Positions 42,250 through 52,533 are shown, numbered from the stretch's first letter. The stretch: 64,000 nt of DNA from Paenibacillus sonchi (GCF_016772475.1 NZ_CP068595.1:5022001-5086000), one strand, 5' to 3'. The notes: generated by a model from the sequence alone, not told the origin. Made by a program: numbers and translations.

Positions 42250-43784
42250 ATGGAAGATCAGACGGTACCGAAGCCGGAACGGGCTCTTCAGGCCCTGGGG
42301 GCGGCTTTTCTGCTCGCAGTCTTGAACCAGTATTTGTTTTACGGCAAAATGCCGGGGGTTTCCTATCCGATTTTTGTATGTTTGTTTTATGTGTTTGTGC
42401 TCTACTTTGCCAAAGACAAGCTGCGCAAGCCCGCTGTCGTCAGTTATGTTTGGCTGGGGGCGATTGTGCTGCTCTCTCTGACCTATGCGTTGTTCGCGAA
42501 CTGGTTGTTCTTCGGGCTGAATCTGCTGGTCATTCCGGCGCTGATTTTATTACATATGACCTACATGCTTAGCTATAAGCTCCCGTCCTGGAACGGACCC
42601 CTGATGATCGGGGCGGCGGCTGAGCATTTATTTGCCCAGAGCCTGCGGCACTGGGGGACAGCTCCACGGATCATCCGCAGAATGTTCGGCGGGGGAAGCT
42701 GCAGGATGAACGGAAGCAAGTGGTGATCAAAGTGCTGACCGGGCTGGGAATCTCTTTGCCGCTGCTGCTGATTGTAACCTCGCTGCTCTCCTCGGCGGAC
42801 GGTGTGTTCCATGAGCTGCTGGCAGGGATTCCGCAGATGCTGGAACGGCTCTCTTTTGGCGAAGGGTTTGCGCGGCTGCTGTGGGTGCTCCTGCTGGGAA
42901 CAGGCATGTTCGGCCTTCTCTGGGGGTTTGTCGATCACAAGGTGTATGTGTGGAACCCGAAGCCGGAGCTGAATATGGAGGACGGGCCATCGGCGGAGTC
43001 GCTCAATGAGCTGCTTCCCCAGCCTTTGACGCTGAAGGTGGACCCGGTGATTCTCACAACTATTCTGACCGTCATCAATACGGTATACGTACTGTTCGTA
43101 AGCTTGCAATTCTCTTACCTTTTTGGTGCCTGGGATGGCATTCTGCCGGAGGGCAGCACCTATGCCGATTATGCGCGCAGCGGTTTTTTGGAGCTGATTC
43201 TGGTGACTTCGATCAATTTCGTTCTGCTGCTGCTGTCCCTGCATTCGACTGGCCCGGCGGCAGCCCGGCTGCGCACAATCGTAAATTTCCTGCTCTACAT
43301 CCTGGTGCTCTGTTCTGTGGTTATGCTCTATTCCGCCTATTCCCGGCTGGCCCTGTATGAAGAAGCTTACGGATATACCTACATCCGGTTCCTGGTGCAT
43401 GCGTTTATGATTTTTCTCGGACTGCTGCTGGTGCTGGCGGCGGTGCGGATCAGCCGGGTGCATTTTCCGCTTGCTCCGTGCTGTCTGGCTCTCGGGCTGT
43501 TCTCCTACGTGTTAATAAACTATATTGGCATGGATCACATTATCGCGAAGCAGAATATCCAGCGCTATGAGACAAGCGGCATCCTCGACACCAGCTATTT
43601 ATCCAGGCTGTCACCGGACGTTACGCCGCTGCTGATCGACTTCAGCAGGCAGGACAACGGCAGGCTGGATGAGATTCTGCGTGAAAAATGGGACAACCGG
43701 ACGCAAGACGCGCGGCCATGGCCATCTTTTAATGCAGCGAAGTTCCGTGCGGAGCGGGCGCTGGAGCAGTATTTTGCCGAATAG
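42250..43784 (+). pseudogene. DUF4173 family membrane protein, interrupted at a G5 tract
   Basis: ATG at 42250 follows GGAGATGGAG by 9 bases. The first frame has five hydrophobic helices and ends at 42726. Adding one G to the five at 42691-42695 gives FGGGKLQDERKQVVIKVLTG and joins the second frame, which continues with VDHKVYVWNPKPELN, FVSLQFSYLFGAWDGILPEG and YADYARSGFFELI-like text to 43784. Restored length is about 512, normal for DUF4173. The family consists of multi-pass proteins of unknown role. Confidence 0.85.
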
Positions 43785-43903
43785 AAGCCTTCAACTGTGG
43801 TAGATTTGCAACGGAAGGGCTGACGGATTACAGGGGAGTTGGCTGCTCCGCGCATAGTGTGTTACATTTAGTTCATTCGTGACCAAAGGTGGGAGAGCTG
43901 CTT

Positions 43904-44600
43904 ATGCAGTGGATTGCAGATCAGGACAAGATCCGGACTTTGGCCGGGCACAACGGTCTGATGGAGATATTCAGCAGCGGAGCCATCTCCGGTATGGAGC
44001 TGCGGCGCTATAGTGACGGTGAGGCCATTTGCTCGGTGGGCGACCGTCTGGAGCATATGTTTATACTGGTAGAGGGGCGGCTCAAGATTCATACCCTGCT
44101 CCCTGAACGGGAAATCGCTGCTGGTCCGTTTTGCCCGGCCGATGTCGGTCATTGGAGATGTGGAGCTGCTGCGCCAATATCCGGTCAAAAATGAAGTAGT
44201 GTCCATGGGCGAAAGCCTCCTGCTGGCGGCCGGAAGAGCGCTGGTTCTGAAGGAATTTGAGGAAAATACAGCCCTGCTGCGTTTCCTGGTAGGGGAGCTG
44301 AGCCACAAAATGTATACGCTGGGCCAGACCACGGCACTGAATCTGCTCTATCCGCTGGAAAACCGTTTTGCCAGCTATCTGTTATCCCTGTTTGCGGACA
44401 GCGGCGGGCAGCGCGTGGAGGAGATCCGTACGTCTACACTTGCGGAAACGGCAGATTTGCTCGGGACCAGCTACAGGCATCTTAACCGGATCGTGCGCCG
44501 TTTTGTGGAGGAAGGTATTGTTGAACGCAAGAAGGGCAGCCTGAGTGTGCTGGACCAGAACAAGCTGGTTCAATTGGCGAACGGCAATCTCTATGAATAA
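43904..44600 (+). pseudogene. Crp/Fnr family regulator, interrupted by a one-base frameshift
   Basis: ATG at 43904 follows GGGAGAG. The cNMP-binding fold begins MEIFSSGAISGMELRRYSDG with VGDRLEHMFILVEGRLKIHT. The frame breaks at 44106-44107: removing one A gives LPDGKSLLVRFARPMSVIGD and joins the frame ending at 44600, which has the helix-turn-helix LAETADLLGTSYRHLNRIVR. The sequence resembles YeiL-type regulators. Unlike the other shifts here it needs one base less (or two more). Confidence 0.82.
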
Positions 44601-44682
44601 TTGCATGAGTCTGTAACATTTCAGCAATCAGAGATAGTGTTTTTCACTGGGGAGTGCCATATTTGAAGGGAGAGAAATAGAC

Positions 44683-45258
44683 ATGACAGCCAGTTCAAAC
44701 AACGATATTAAATTGTCTCCGGAACAACGTGAGGGACTGCTTGAAACTTTGAAAGCCCGTTTTGAGAAAAACATGAACCGTCATCAAGGTCTTGAATGGG
44801 CTAATGTACAAGCGAAACTTGAAGCTCAACCGGACAAGCTATGGCCGCTTCATGAAATGGAAAGGACTGGCGGTGAACCGGATGTTGTTGGTCATGACGA
44901 TGAGACGGGCGAATACATTTTTTATGATTGTTCAGCGGAAAGTCCGAAAGGCCGCAGAAGTGTATGCTACGACCGTGAAGCGCTGGAGTCGCGCAAAGAA
45001 CATAAGCCGCACAATAATGCGATAGAAATGGCGGCTGCTATGGGCATTGATCTTTTAACAGAAGCACAATACCGGGAGATGCAGAAGCTTGGGAAATATG
45101 ATTTGAAGACGTCCAGCTGGGTGAAAACACCTGAAAGCATCAGAACACTCGGTGGAGCCGTCTTTTGCGACCGCCGCTATGACACGGTCTTTATGTACCA
45201 CAATGGAGCAGAATCCTATTATGGCGCCAGAGGGTTCCGCGGCTCCCTAAGGGTCTAG
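44683..45258 (+). CDS. DUF4256 domain protein
   Basis: 191 residues. The family signature is strong: LKARFEKNMNRHQGLEW, GGEPDVVGHDDETGEYIFYD, CSAESPKGRRSVCYD, MGIDLLTEAQYREMQKLGKY and AVFCDRRYDTVFMYHNGAES. Cytosolic protein of unknown function, common as a stand-alone gene in Firmicutes and others. A terminator follows. Confidence 0.93.
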   Translation: MTASSNNDIKLSPEQREGLLETLKARFEKNMNRHQGLEWANVQAKLEAQPDKLWPLHEMERTGGEPDVVGHDDETGEYIFYDCSAESPKGRRSVCYDREALESRKEHKPHNNAIEMAAAMGIDLLTEAQYREMQKLGKYDLKTSSWVKTPESIRTLGGAVFCDRRYDTVFMYHNGAESYYGARGFRGSLRV

Positions 45259-45276
45259 AATTTGGCGAGCCCGATC

Positions 45277-45318
45277 GGCCCTGCGCCCGGTGGTTTCCCG
45301 TCGGAAGGGCCTTTTTTT
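45277..45318 (+). terminator. Terminator after DUF4256 gene
   Basis: GGCCCT near 45277 pairs with AGGGCC at 45306-45311, with partial inner pairing, followed by seven T. The rest of the 418-base gap before 45676 is AT-rich; only a possible cre site was seen. Confidence 0.65.
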
Positions 45319-45623
45319 GCTGTCTGAAAATAGATCTGCAACTGCAAATCGTAATAATGCACATACAATTCATAGAATTAGCCCTCGATCAAAATCTAGC
45401 GATATCTTATATTATTACCATAATTAGTTAGCTCATAGAAAAGTCTCCGGGGTTCGGTCAGGCATCTTGCGCTTGCGGTTGTTGTTCTGCATGGTTTCGC
45501 AGGGGGGATCGTTCTTTTTTTGCATTTAAGAGGGTCCAGAGAATAGACAGCTGGCTAATTAGTAGACTATATATCGTAAAGGGGGCGGGCAATTTAAGAA
45601 GTAGCCTGGCAAACAAGAGATTT

Positions 45624-45639
45624 ATGAAAGCGCATACTT
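45624..45639 (+). promoter_or_regulatory. Candidate cre (CcpA) site before the GH87 gene
   Basis: ATGAAAGCGCATACTT matches the consensus WTGNAARCGNWWWCAW with one mismatch. It ends 36 bases before the start codon, a position suited to catabolite repression of a polysaccharide-degrading enzyme. Confidence 0.4.
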
Positions 45640-45675
45640 TTAAGCGGGTCAAACAATTAGGGGAGGTGGTTGTCC

Positions 45676-48600
45676 ATGTTGACAGGAAATACTGCATCTG
45701 CCGGAAAAAGGTTGCTCATGTACTGCCTGATCACTGTTTTGTTCGCAGGCCAGCTGGCGCTGTTTCCGGCTGTCAGTTCGGCTGCGGGGAACCTGGCTGC
45801 GGGCAAGACGATGACGGCAAGCTCCGTTGGAGATGTATATGCTGCGTCCAATGCCAGTGACGGCAATCAGGCAACGTATTGGGAGAGCTCAAGCAATGCT
45901 TTTCCGGGGTGGCTCAAAGTGGATCTTGGAGTAAGCAGCAGCGTCAATCAGGTGGTGCTGAAGCTTCCGGCTTCCTGGGAGGCAAGGACCCAAACGCTTT
46001 CGATTCAAGGCAGCCCCGACGATTCCTCATACAGCAATCTGGTGTCAGACGCTAGCTATACATTCAATCCCTCCAGCGGCTCTAATACGGTAACCATCAA
46101 TTTCACGGCTGCCGCCGCCCGGTACATCAAATTGAATTTCTCAGCAAACACAGGCTGGCCGGCCGCCCAGGTGTCTGAATTCGAGGTGTATGGCACCACG
46201 GCTTCTCCCGACGGAACTTATGAAGCAGAAGCAGCCTCATTATCCGGCGGAGCCAAAATCAACACCGACCACAGCGGCTATTCCGGTTCGGCTTTTGTTG
46301 ACGGGTACCTTACACAGGGAGCATCTACTATCTTTACAGTTACCGCCTCTTCAGCAGGCAGCTACGATGCCGCGCTGAGATACGCCAATGCCTCGGGCAG
46401 CACCAGAACGCTCAGTGTCTACGTCAACGGGACGAAGGTCAAGCAGACCGCACTCGCTAATCTGGCCAACTGGGATACCTGGTCAACCAAAGTAGAAGCA
46501 CTCAGCTTGCTATCCGGCACCAACACGATTGCTTACAAATATGATTCCACCGATTCCGGCAACGTAAATCTAGACAATCTGCTCCTAACTCCGGGAGTCA
46601 CACCGACGCCAACAGCGACTCCTACAGTAGCGCCAACGGCAACACCAACAGCGACTCCCACGGTAGCGCCAACAGCTACGCCATCCGCTTCACCGACAGT
46701 TGCTCCAAGTACAGGCCCGGGCTCTAACCTGGCGATTGGCAAAAGCATCAGTGCATCGTCCTCCATCTATACGTTTGTGCCAACGAATGCCAATGACGGC
46801 GATGTCACCACTTACTGGGAAGGCGCGGGCGGGAGTTATCCCAATACGCTCAGCGTTAATCTGGGCGCCAATGCCAGCGTGACCTCGGTTGTTGTGAAGC
46901 TTAACCCGGCATCTATCTGGTCCGCACGCACCCAGACGATTGAGGTGCTTGGACACAATCAGGCCGTCTCAGCATTCACAAGTCTGGTTCCGGCAGCAGT
47001 GTATACCTTTAATCCGGCCAGCGGCAACTCCGTGACCATTCCGGTCACTGCCACCGTGAGTGAGCTTCAGCTGAAAATCACCGCCAATTCCGGTTCGAGC
47101 GCCGGGCAGGTGGCTGAATTCCAGGTTATCGGCACACCGGCGGCCAATCCGGATTTGACGGTAACATCGATGTCCTGGTCGCCGTCTGCTCCGGTGGAGA
47201 CAGATGCCATTACATTAACCGCCGCTGTCAAAAACACCGGAACTGCCGTCTCCGCCGTGACAAATGTCAGCTTCTACCTGGGCACAGCCCTGGCGGGAAC
47301 AGCACCTGTCGGAGCGCTGTCTGCAGGAGCCTCAAGCAATGTGTCACTTAACATCGGGGCCAAGGATGCGGCTGCTTATACGCTCAGCGCCAAGGTCGAT
47401 GAGGGCAACGCGGTCATTGAGCTGAATGAGGGGAACAACAGCTATACGAATCCTTCGCCGCTGACCGTAAATCCGGTATCCAGCTCGGATCTGATCGCTT
47501 CTCCGGTAAGCTGGACGCCGGGCAACCCGGCCGGCGGCAATACTGTAACCTTCTCGATAGCCGTCAAAAACCAGGGAACCGCCGCTTCAGCCGGCGGGGC
47601 GCATAACCTCACGCTGAACATCACGGATACCGCCACCAATACGGTGGTCAAAACACTGTCCGGTGTTTACAGCGGAGCCATTGCCAGCGGTGCGGCAACG
47701 GCCCCGGTTACGCTGGGCACCTGGACGGCAGCGGACGGCAAATACTCAGTGAAGAGTGAAATCGCCGCAGATGCCAATGAGCTTGCGGTAAAACGGGCCA
47801 ACAACGTCCAGACCCAGCCGCTGTATATCGGCCGCGGAGCCAATATGCCCTACGACATGTATGAAGCGGAGGACGGGGTGATTGGCGGCGGAGCCGTCAA
47901 GCTTGCGCCGAACCGCAATATCGGCGATCTGGCCGGTGAAGCCTCGGGCAGAAGAGCGGTCACGCTGAATTCAACCGGCAGCTATGTGGAATTCACCACC
48001 AGGGCCAACACGAACACGCTTGTTGCCCGTTTTTCCATTCCGGATTCGCCAAGCGGCGATGGAACCAATGCCACGCTGAACGTATATGTGAATGGAGTGT
48101 TTACCAAAGCTATCAGCTTAACCTCTAAATACGCCTGGCTGTATGGTCCGGAGGCCAGACCGGACAATTCGCCCGGTTCCGGCCCGCCGCGTCACATCTA
48201 CGATGAAGCCAATATGATGTTCGACAGCACCATTCCGAAAGGAAGCACGATCCGGCTGCAAAAGGATGCGGCGAACACCTCGCAATATGCGATAGACTTC
48301 ATCAGCCTGGAGCAGGTGGCGCCAATCGTCAACCCGGACCCGGCTAAATACGCTGTTCCTGCCGGATTCACCCATCAGGATGTGCAGAATGCGCTGGATA
48401 AAGTCCGCATGGATACCACCGGAAATCTTGCAGGTGTATATTTGCCTGCCGGAACCTACCAGACCACAAGCAAGTTCCAGGTGTACGGCAAAGCTGTAAA
48501 GGTCATCGGGGCCGGCCCCTGGTATACCCGGTTTGTGGCTCCAGCCAGCCAGGAGAACACGGATGTGGGCTTCCGGGCAGAAGCTTCGGCGAACGGGTCC

Positions 48601-49515
48601 ACTTTTGCCAACTTTGCGTATTTCGGCAACTATACCTCGCGGATCGACGGTCCCGGTAAGGTATTCGACTTCTCTAATGTTGCGAATATTACGATAGACA
48701 ACATCTGGACCGAACATCAGGTGTGCATGTACTGGGGTGCCAATACCGACTACATGGTGATCAAAAACTCGCGTATCCGCAACACCTTCGCCGACGGCAT
48801 CAACATGACCAACGGCAGCACAAACAATCTCGTTTCGAACAATGAAGCCCGGGCTACGGGGGATGACAGCTTTGCACTGTTTTCGGCGATTGATTCCGGC
48901 GGTTCGGATATGAAGGACAACGTGTATGAGAATCTGACCTCGATCCTGACCTGGCGCGCAGCCGGCGTGGCAGTCTATGGCGGTTACGCCAACACCTTCC
49001 GCAATATTTACATTGCCGACACGCTCTGCTATGCCGGGATTACGATCAGTTCGCTCGACTTCGGGTATCCGATGAATGGATTCGGTGCTTCACCGGCGAC
49101 GAACCTCCAGAATATCTCGATTGAGCGTGCAGGCGGACATTTCTGGAACGGACAGACCTTCCCGGCCATCTGGGTTTTCTCGGCTTCGAAAATCTTCCAG
49201 GGCATCCGGGTCAGCGATGTGGACATTACAGATCCGACGTATCATGGCATCATGTTCCAGACCAATTATCTTGCCTCTTCGCCACAGTTCCCTGTAGCCG
49301 ATACAATCTTTACGAATATTACCATTTCCGGCGCGCAAAAGAGCGGAGACGCGTTTGACGCCAAATCGGGTGTCGGCATCTGGGCCAACGAATCGGCAGA
49401 GCCCGGCCAAGGTCCGGCAGTAGGCTCAGTAGTCTTCAACAATCTGAAGATCACGAACACGGTCACACCGGTAAAAAATACTACATCTACCTTCAAGATC
49501 ACCGTTAATCCTTAA
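45676..49515 (+). CDS. Secreted GH87 alpha-glucanase (alpha-1,3-glucanase / mycodextranase type), multi-domain
   Basis: 1279 residues from the ATG at 45676 (GGGGAGG 9 bases upstream). A signal peptide covers about 1-36. Then come an F5/8C (discoidin) domain to about 170, a CBM6/35-like domain to about 305, a Thr-Pro linker at about 310-350, a second F5/8C domain to about 490, two CARDB-type Ig domains to about 700, another CBM-like domain (YDMYEAEDGVIGGGAVKLAP) and a C-terminal beta-helix from about 880. Asp1040 (FADGINMTNG) and Asp1063-Asp1064 (TGDDSFAL) have the 23/24-residue spacing I recall for the catalytic Asp triad of GH87. It likely attacks fungal wall or bacterial alpha-glucans outside the cell. 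Confidence 0.87.
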   Translation: MLTGNTASAGKRLLMYCLITVLFAGQLALFPAVSSAAGNLAAGKTMTASSVGDVYAASNASDGNQATYWESSSNAFPGWLKVDLGVSSSVNQVVLKLPASWEARTQTLSIQGSPDDSSYSNLVSDASYTFNPSSGSNTVTINFTAAAARYIKLNFSANTGWPAAQVSEFEVYGTTASPDGTYEAEAASLSGGAKINTDHSGYSGSAFVDGYLTQGASTIFTVTASSAGSYDAALRYANASGSTRTLSVYVNGTKVKQTALANLANWDTWSTKVEALSLLSGTNTIAYKYDSTDSGNVNLDNLLLTPGVTPTPTATPTVAPTATPTATPTVAPTATPSASPTVAPSTGPGSNLAIGKSISASSSIYTFVPTNANDGDVTTYWEGAGGSYPNTLSVNLGANASVTSVVVKLNPASIWSARTQTIEVLGHNQAVSAFTSLVPAAVYTFNPASGNSVTIPVTATVSELQLKITANSGSSAGQVAEFQVIGTPAANPDLTVTSMSWSPSAPVETDAITLTAAVKNTGTAVSAVTNVSFYLGTALAGTAPVGALSAGASSNVSLNIGAKDAAAYTLSAKVDEGNAVIELNEGNNSYTNPSPLTVNPVSSSDLIASPVSWTPGNPAGGNTVTFSIAVKNQGTAASAGGAHNLTLNITDTATNTVVKTLSGVYSGAIASGAATAPVTLGTWTAADGKYSVKSEIAADANELAVKRANNVQTQPLYIGRGANMPYDMYEAEDGVIGGGAVKLAPNRNIGDLAGEASGRRAVTLNSTGSYVEFTTRANTNTLVARFSIPDSPSGDGTNATLNVYVNGVFTKAISLTSKYAWLYGPEARPDNSPGSGPPRHIYDEANMMFDSTIPKGSTIRLQKDAANTSQYAIDFISLEQVAPIVNPDPAKYAVPAGFTHQDVQNALDKVRMDTTGNLAGVYLPAGTYQTTSKFQVYGKAVKVIGAGPWYTRFVAPASQENTDVGFRAEASANGSTFANFAYFGNYTSRIDGPGKVFDFSNVANITIDNIWTEHQVCMYWGANTDYMVIKNSRIRNTFADGINMTNGSTNNLVSNNEARATGDDSFALFSAIDSGGSDMKDNVYENLTSILTWRAAGVAVYGGYANTFRNIYIADTLCYAGITISSLDFGYPMNGFGASPATNLQNISIERAGGHFWNGQTFPAIWVFSASKIFQGIRVSDVDITDPTYHGIMFQTNYLASSPQFPVADTIFTNITISGAQKSGDAFDAKSGVGIWANESAEPGQGPAVGSVVFNNLKITNTVTPVKNTTSTFKITVNP

Positions 49516-49577
49516 GCAGGGGTTAGCCAATAAGGACGAATCAGAGCCTCTTCTCAGACTCTGATGGACAGTCTGAG

Positions 49578-49609
49578 CCGTCTCTTCTTTATAAAGAGGC
49601 GGTTTTTTT
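49578..49609 (+). terminator. Terminator after GH87 gene
   Basis: CCGTCTCTT at 49578-49586 pairs with AAGAGGCGG ending at 49602 (one G-T pair), followed by seven T. Confidence 0.85.
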
Positions 49610-49722
49610 GCTGGTTACTTGGACTGCTCCGCAATACGGCTGAATGTAGATCAGTCGACAAGAGCCGCCTCACAGCGCTACAATGGGGGGATAGACAGCA
49701 GAAGAAATGAGGAGGCTCACCC

Positions 49723-50643
49723 ATGTCATCTCTTGTAGTCAGCAATATCACGGAACTGATCGGCAATACGCCTGTGGTCCGCTTGAACCGGCTAGCCGGA
49801 CCACAGGCAGCCGAACTGTACGTGAAGCTGGAAATGTTCAACCCCAGCGGCAGCGTCAAGGACCGGGCGGCATACAATTTGATACGCCAGGCAGAGCTTG
49901 CCGGAGTCTTGAAGCCTGGCGGAACTATCATCGAGCCAACAAGCGGCAATACCGGCATCGGGCTGGCGATGAATGCGGCGGCCAAAGGCTACCAAGCCAT
50001 TCTGGTTATGCCTGACAATATGACGAAAGAACGGATCAATATTCTAAAAGCATACGGAGCAGAGGTAGTGCTGACTCCGGCCGCAGAGCGGATGCCGGGA
50101 GCGATCGCCAAGGCGCTGGAGCTGGGAAGCGAGATTGCAGGCAGCTTCATTCCGCAGCAGTTCGAGAACCAAGCCAATCCCGATATTCACCGGATTACAA
50201 CAGCACCGGAAATCCTGGCGCAAATGGATGGCAGGCTGGATGTATTCGTAGCTGCTTCGGGGACTGGCGGTACCATAACAGGTACCGGTGAAGCACTCCG
50301 CGAGCAGCTGCCGGAGATCCGTATTGTTGTGGTGGAGCCGCAAGGCTCACCGGTACTCTCCGGGGGCCAGCCCGGACCGCATAAGCTGGTTGGGACCAGC
50401 CCGGGTTTTGTGCCGGCCATATTGAATACGGGCATCTACGATGAAATTGTCCAGGTTTCCGATGAGGATGCGCTGGAGATGGTCAGAACCCTGGCCAGTA
50501 CGGAGGGAATCCTGATCGGACCTTCCGGCGGAGCGGCGGTATGGACGGCGCTTCAGGAAGCACGGCGGCTGGGGAGCGGTAAGCGGGTGCTGTGCATCGC
50601 TCCCGATACAGGCGAACGTTACCTGAGCATGGGGATATTCTAA
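49723..50643 (+). CDS. cysK: Cysteine synthase A (O-acetylserine sulfhydrylase)
   Basis: 306 residues, GAGGAGG before the ATG. PLP lysine is Lys46 in NPSGSVKDRAA; the phosphate and substrate loops are EPTSGNTGIGLAM and ASGTGGTITGTGEAL, and the C-terminus has LIGPSGGAAVWTALQ. It makes cysteine from O-acetylserine and sulfide in the cytosol. Lacks a T-box or S-box in the short leader as far as I can see. Cystathionine beta-synthase-like paralogues cannot be wholly excluded. Confidence 0.93.
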   Translation: MSSLVVSNITELIGNTPVVRLNRLAGPQAAELYVKLEMFNPSGSVKDRAAYNLIRQAELAGVLKPGGTIIEPTSGNTGIGLAMNAAAKGYQAILVMPDNMTKERINILKAYGAEVVLTPAAERMPGAIAKALELGSEIAGSFIPQQFENQANPDIHRITTAPEILAQMDGRLDVFVAASGTGGTITGTGEALREQLPEIRIVVVEPQGSPVLSGGQPGPHKLVGTSPGFVPAILNTGIYDEIVQVSDEDALEMVRTLASTEGILIGPSGGAAVWTALQEARRLGSGKRVLCIAPDTGERYLSMGIF

Positions 50644-50649
50644 TCGGCT

Positions 50650-50874
50650 GTGACCCGGGACGATGAATTTTCAGTCTGGCGTGTTGATGACGGCGGTGAA
50701 ATCACGTCCGGGATGTTCTCGCTGCTTTTTGCGGCAAGGACAGCAAACGGCGTGGCGCTTGGTGTGAATTGGCGGGGAGCGGAGGGTGTCAATTCTTTTT
50801 CTTCTCCAGCAAAACGCAGGGTTCAAAGATACGGGGATCAAATACGGACGGTACACTTCACCTTTGTAGGCTGA
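50650..50874 (+). CDS. Unrecognised short ORF, doubtful
   Basis: A 74-residue frame from a GTG shortly after cysK. The composition is protein-like (NGVALGVNWRGAEGVNSFSS) but there is no ribosome site, and another frame is open on the opposite strand. The 329-base interval between cysK and the kinase gene holds nothing else I can name. Confidence 0.2.
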   Translation: MTRDDEFSVWRVDDGGEITSGMFSLLFAARTANGVALGVNWRGAEGVNSFSSPAKRRVQRYGDQIRTVHFTFVG

Positions 50875-50971
50875 GGGATTAGGCTGGTATTGACGTCTGG
50901 AATCTTTTGAAAATAAATTTTAAATACTTATTTTTGTAACATTTAAAGTCTCCGTATAGCCCGAAAGAGTC

Positions 50972-51871
50972 ATGTCAGGTTGGCGGGAGAATGCTAATGT
51001 TAGGCTTAAGATTTGGGAGGGGACAGCAACGTATACAAGAATTAAACTGCTTATTCTGCTGCTGCCCACTGTCATGGTCGGCATTTGGGAAATTGTGCGC
51101 CATCAGTTCCTGATGCCGTATCTCTCCATGGATATGGGCAATTACTTAACCCCTGTGCTTGTATTCTTATTCAGCATAGTGCTGCTGGTGCCGCTGTTCT
51201 CCCTTATGGAGAAAAATGCAAGAGAACTGGAGCAGGAACGCTTGCTGAAGACGGCGATGGAGGCGCGGGAGGCGCTGGCGAAAGAGCTTCATGACGGGAT
51301 TGCGCAATCTTTATTTTTGCTGTCTGTACGGATTGACCGCCTGGAGCAGAAGCATGAGCGGGGAGAAATGGATGCAGAAACGATAGGCCAGCTCAAAAAA
51401 AACGTGCATGAAACCAACCGCTATGTCCGTCAGGCCATATCCAATCTGAAGGTTCCGGTTGCAGGTGAACAGACGTCTCTTCTGGCGCAGTCCGTCCAGG
51501 AGCAGTTGACGCAGATTGCCCGTGAGGTCACAGTTGAGGTGGCCATGGACTGGAGCCTGCGGGACGAAAACCTCAGTCCTGCAGAACAGGCCGAGCTGCT
51601 CTCCTGTATACGTGAGGCAATGATAAATGTCCGCAAGCATACCCGGGCGGGCAGGGTTGCGATATCCGGCCGCGAAGACGGGCAGGGCTGGCGTGTAGCC
51701 ATTTCTGATGACGGGGCCGGCATCCGGCATGAGGACCCTTTTGCCGTAAGCGGCAGCTATGGGTTGCAGATAATGAAGGAGCGTGCGGAAGGAATGGGCT
51801 GGACACTTGCGCTGAAATCCGGGGATTACGGGACCATCGTAGAAATTGCCAAAAAGGGGGCTTCCGCATGA
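50972..51871 (+). CDS. Sensor histidine kinase (HisKA_3, NarL/DesK type)
   Basis: 299 residues. Two membrane helices (about 24-41 and 59-77) with a very short external loop form the sensor, so it may sense the membrane itself. HisKA_3 has the phospho-accepting His107 in AKELHDGIAQSLFLLSVR. The ATPase domain has EAMINVRKHTRAG (N box), ISDDGAGI (D box) and GSYGLQIMKERAEGMG (G box). ATGA overlap with the response regulator shows a two-component operon. The ribosome site for this start is weak. Confidence 0.92.
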   Translation: MSGWRENANVRLKIWEGTATYTRIKLLILLLPTVMVGIWEIVRHQFLMPYLSMDMGNYLTPVLVFLFSIVLLVPLFSLMEKNARELEQERLLKTAMEAREALAKELHDGIAQSLFLLSVRIDRLEQKHERGEMDAETIGQLKKNVHETNRYVRQAISNLKVPVAGEQTSLLAQSVQEQLTQIAREVTVEVAMDWSLRDENLSPAEQAELLSCIREAMINVRKHTRAGRVAISGREDGQGWRVAISDDGAGIRHEDPFAVSGSYGLQIMKERAEGMGWTLALKSGDYGTIVEIAKKGASA

Positions 51872-52533
51872 ACCGCTGCCGGGTGCTTGTTGTAGATGAT
51901 CATGCCCATGCCCGTGAGGCGATGTGTGAGATTTTGGCCATGGATGAACGATTTGAGGTCATCGGTGCAGTGGGAAGCGGAGCCGAAGCCATCGAACGGA
52001 CCGGATTATGGATGCCGGATTTGATCCTGATCGACATTCAAATGCCGAAAATGGATGGTCTGGAGACTACGCGCCGGATCAAATTGGAATTTCCTTATGT
52101 CAAAATCGTGATTGTAACCGTTTCTGACGAAATCTCCTATTTATTCGAGGCGCTGAAGCAGGGGGCACAGGGCTATCTGCTGAAAAACCTGGCTCCATCG
52201 ACCTGGATTCAATACCTGCTGGCGATTGTCAGTGAGGAGGTTCCGCTGAGCCGGGAGCTGGCTTTTCAGATCCTGAAGGAATTTGCTGTCGCCTCTGTCA
52301 AGGAAGAGCGGGAAGCATTAACGGCACGGGAGAAGGAGATACTGGGGTGTGTGTCCTCCGGCTCCACCAATAAGGAAATCGCGGCAACACTCGGCATCTC
52401 GGAGCATACTGTCAAAAACCATCTCAAAAATATCCTCCAGAAGCTGCAGCTCCAGAACCGCACACAGCTTACGAGATATGCTATGGAGCAGGGGCTTGCG
52501 TCGCGGGAGCGGGATTTTCCCAAGAAACGATAG
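51868..52533 (+). CDS. LuxR/NarL family response regulator
   Basis: 221 residues. The receiver has the acidic pair in VVDDHAHAREAM, phospho-acceptor Asp56 in LILIDIQMPKMDG and the Lys in GYLLKNLAP. The C-terminal LuxR domain reads LTAREKEILGCVSSGSTNKE, then IAATLGISEHTVKNHLKNIL. Coupled to the kinase by a 4-base overlap. The YcnI gene 52 bases downstream is the likely co-transcribed third member. Confidence 0.95.
   Translation: MNRCRVLVVDDHAHAREAMCEILAMDERFEVIGAVGSGAEAIERTGLWMPDLILIDIQMPKMDGLETTRRIKLEFPYVKIVIVTVSDEISYLFEALKQGAQGYLLKNLAPSTWIQYLLAIVSEEVPLSRELAFQILKEFAVASVKEEREALTAREKEILGCVSSGSTNKEIAATLGISEHTVKNHLKNILQKLQLQNRTQLTRYAMEQGLASRERDFPKKR

Noticed and set aside
42573..43463. 296-residue minus-strand frame spanning the DUF4173 frameshift
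   Set aside because: Q/H-rich antisense shadow of the membrane protein.
46610..46720. Short direct repeats that might suggest a CRISPR array
   Set aside because: They encode a Thr-Pro linker in the GH87 protein and remain in frame; there are no spacers.
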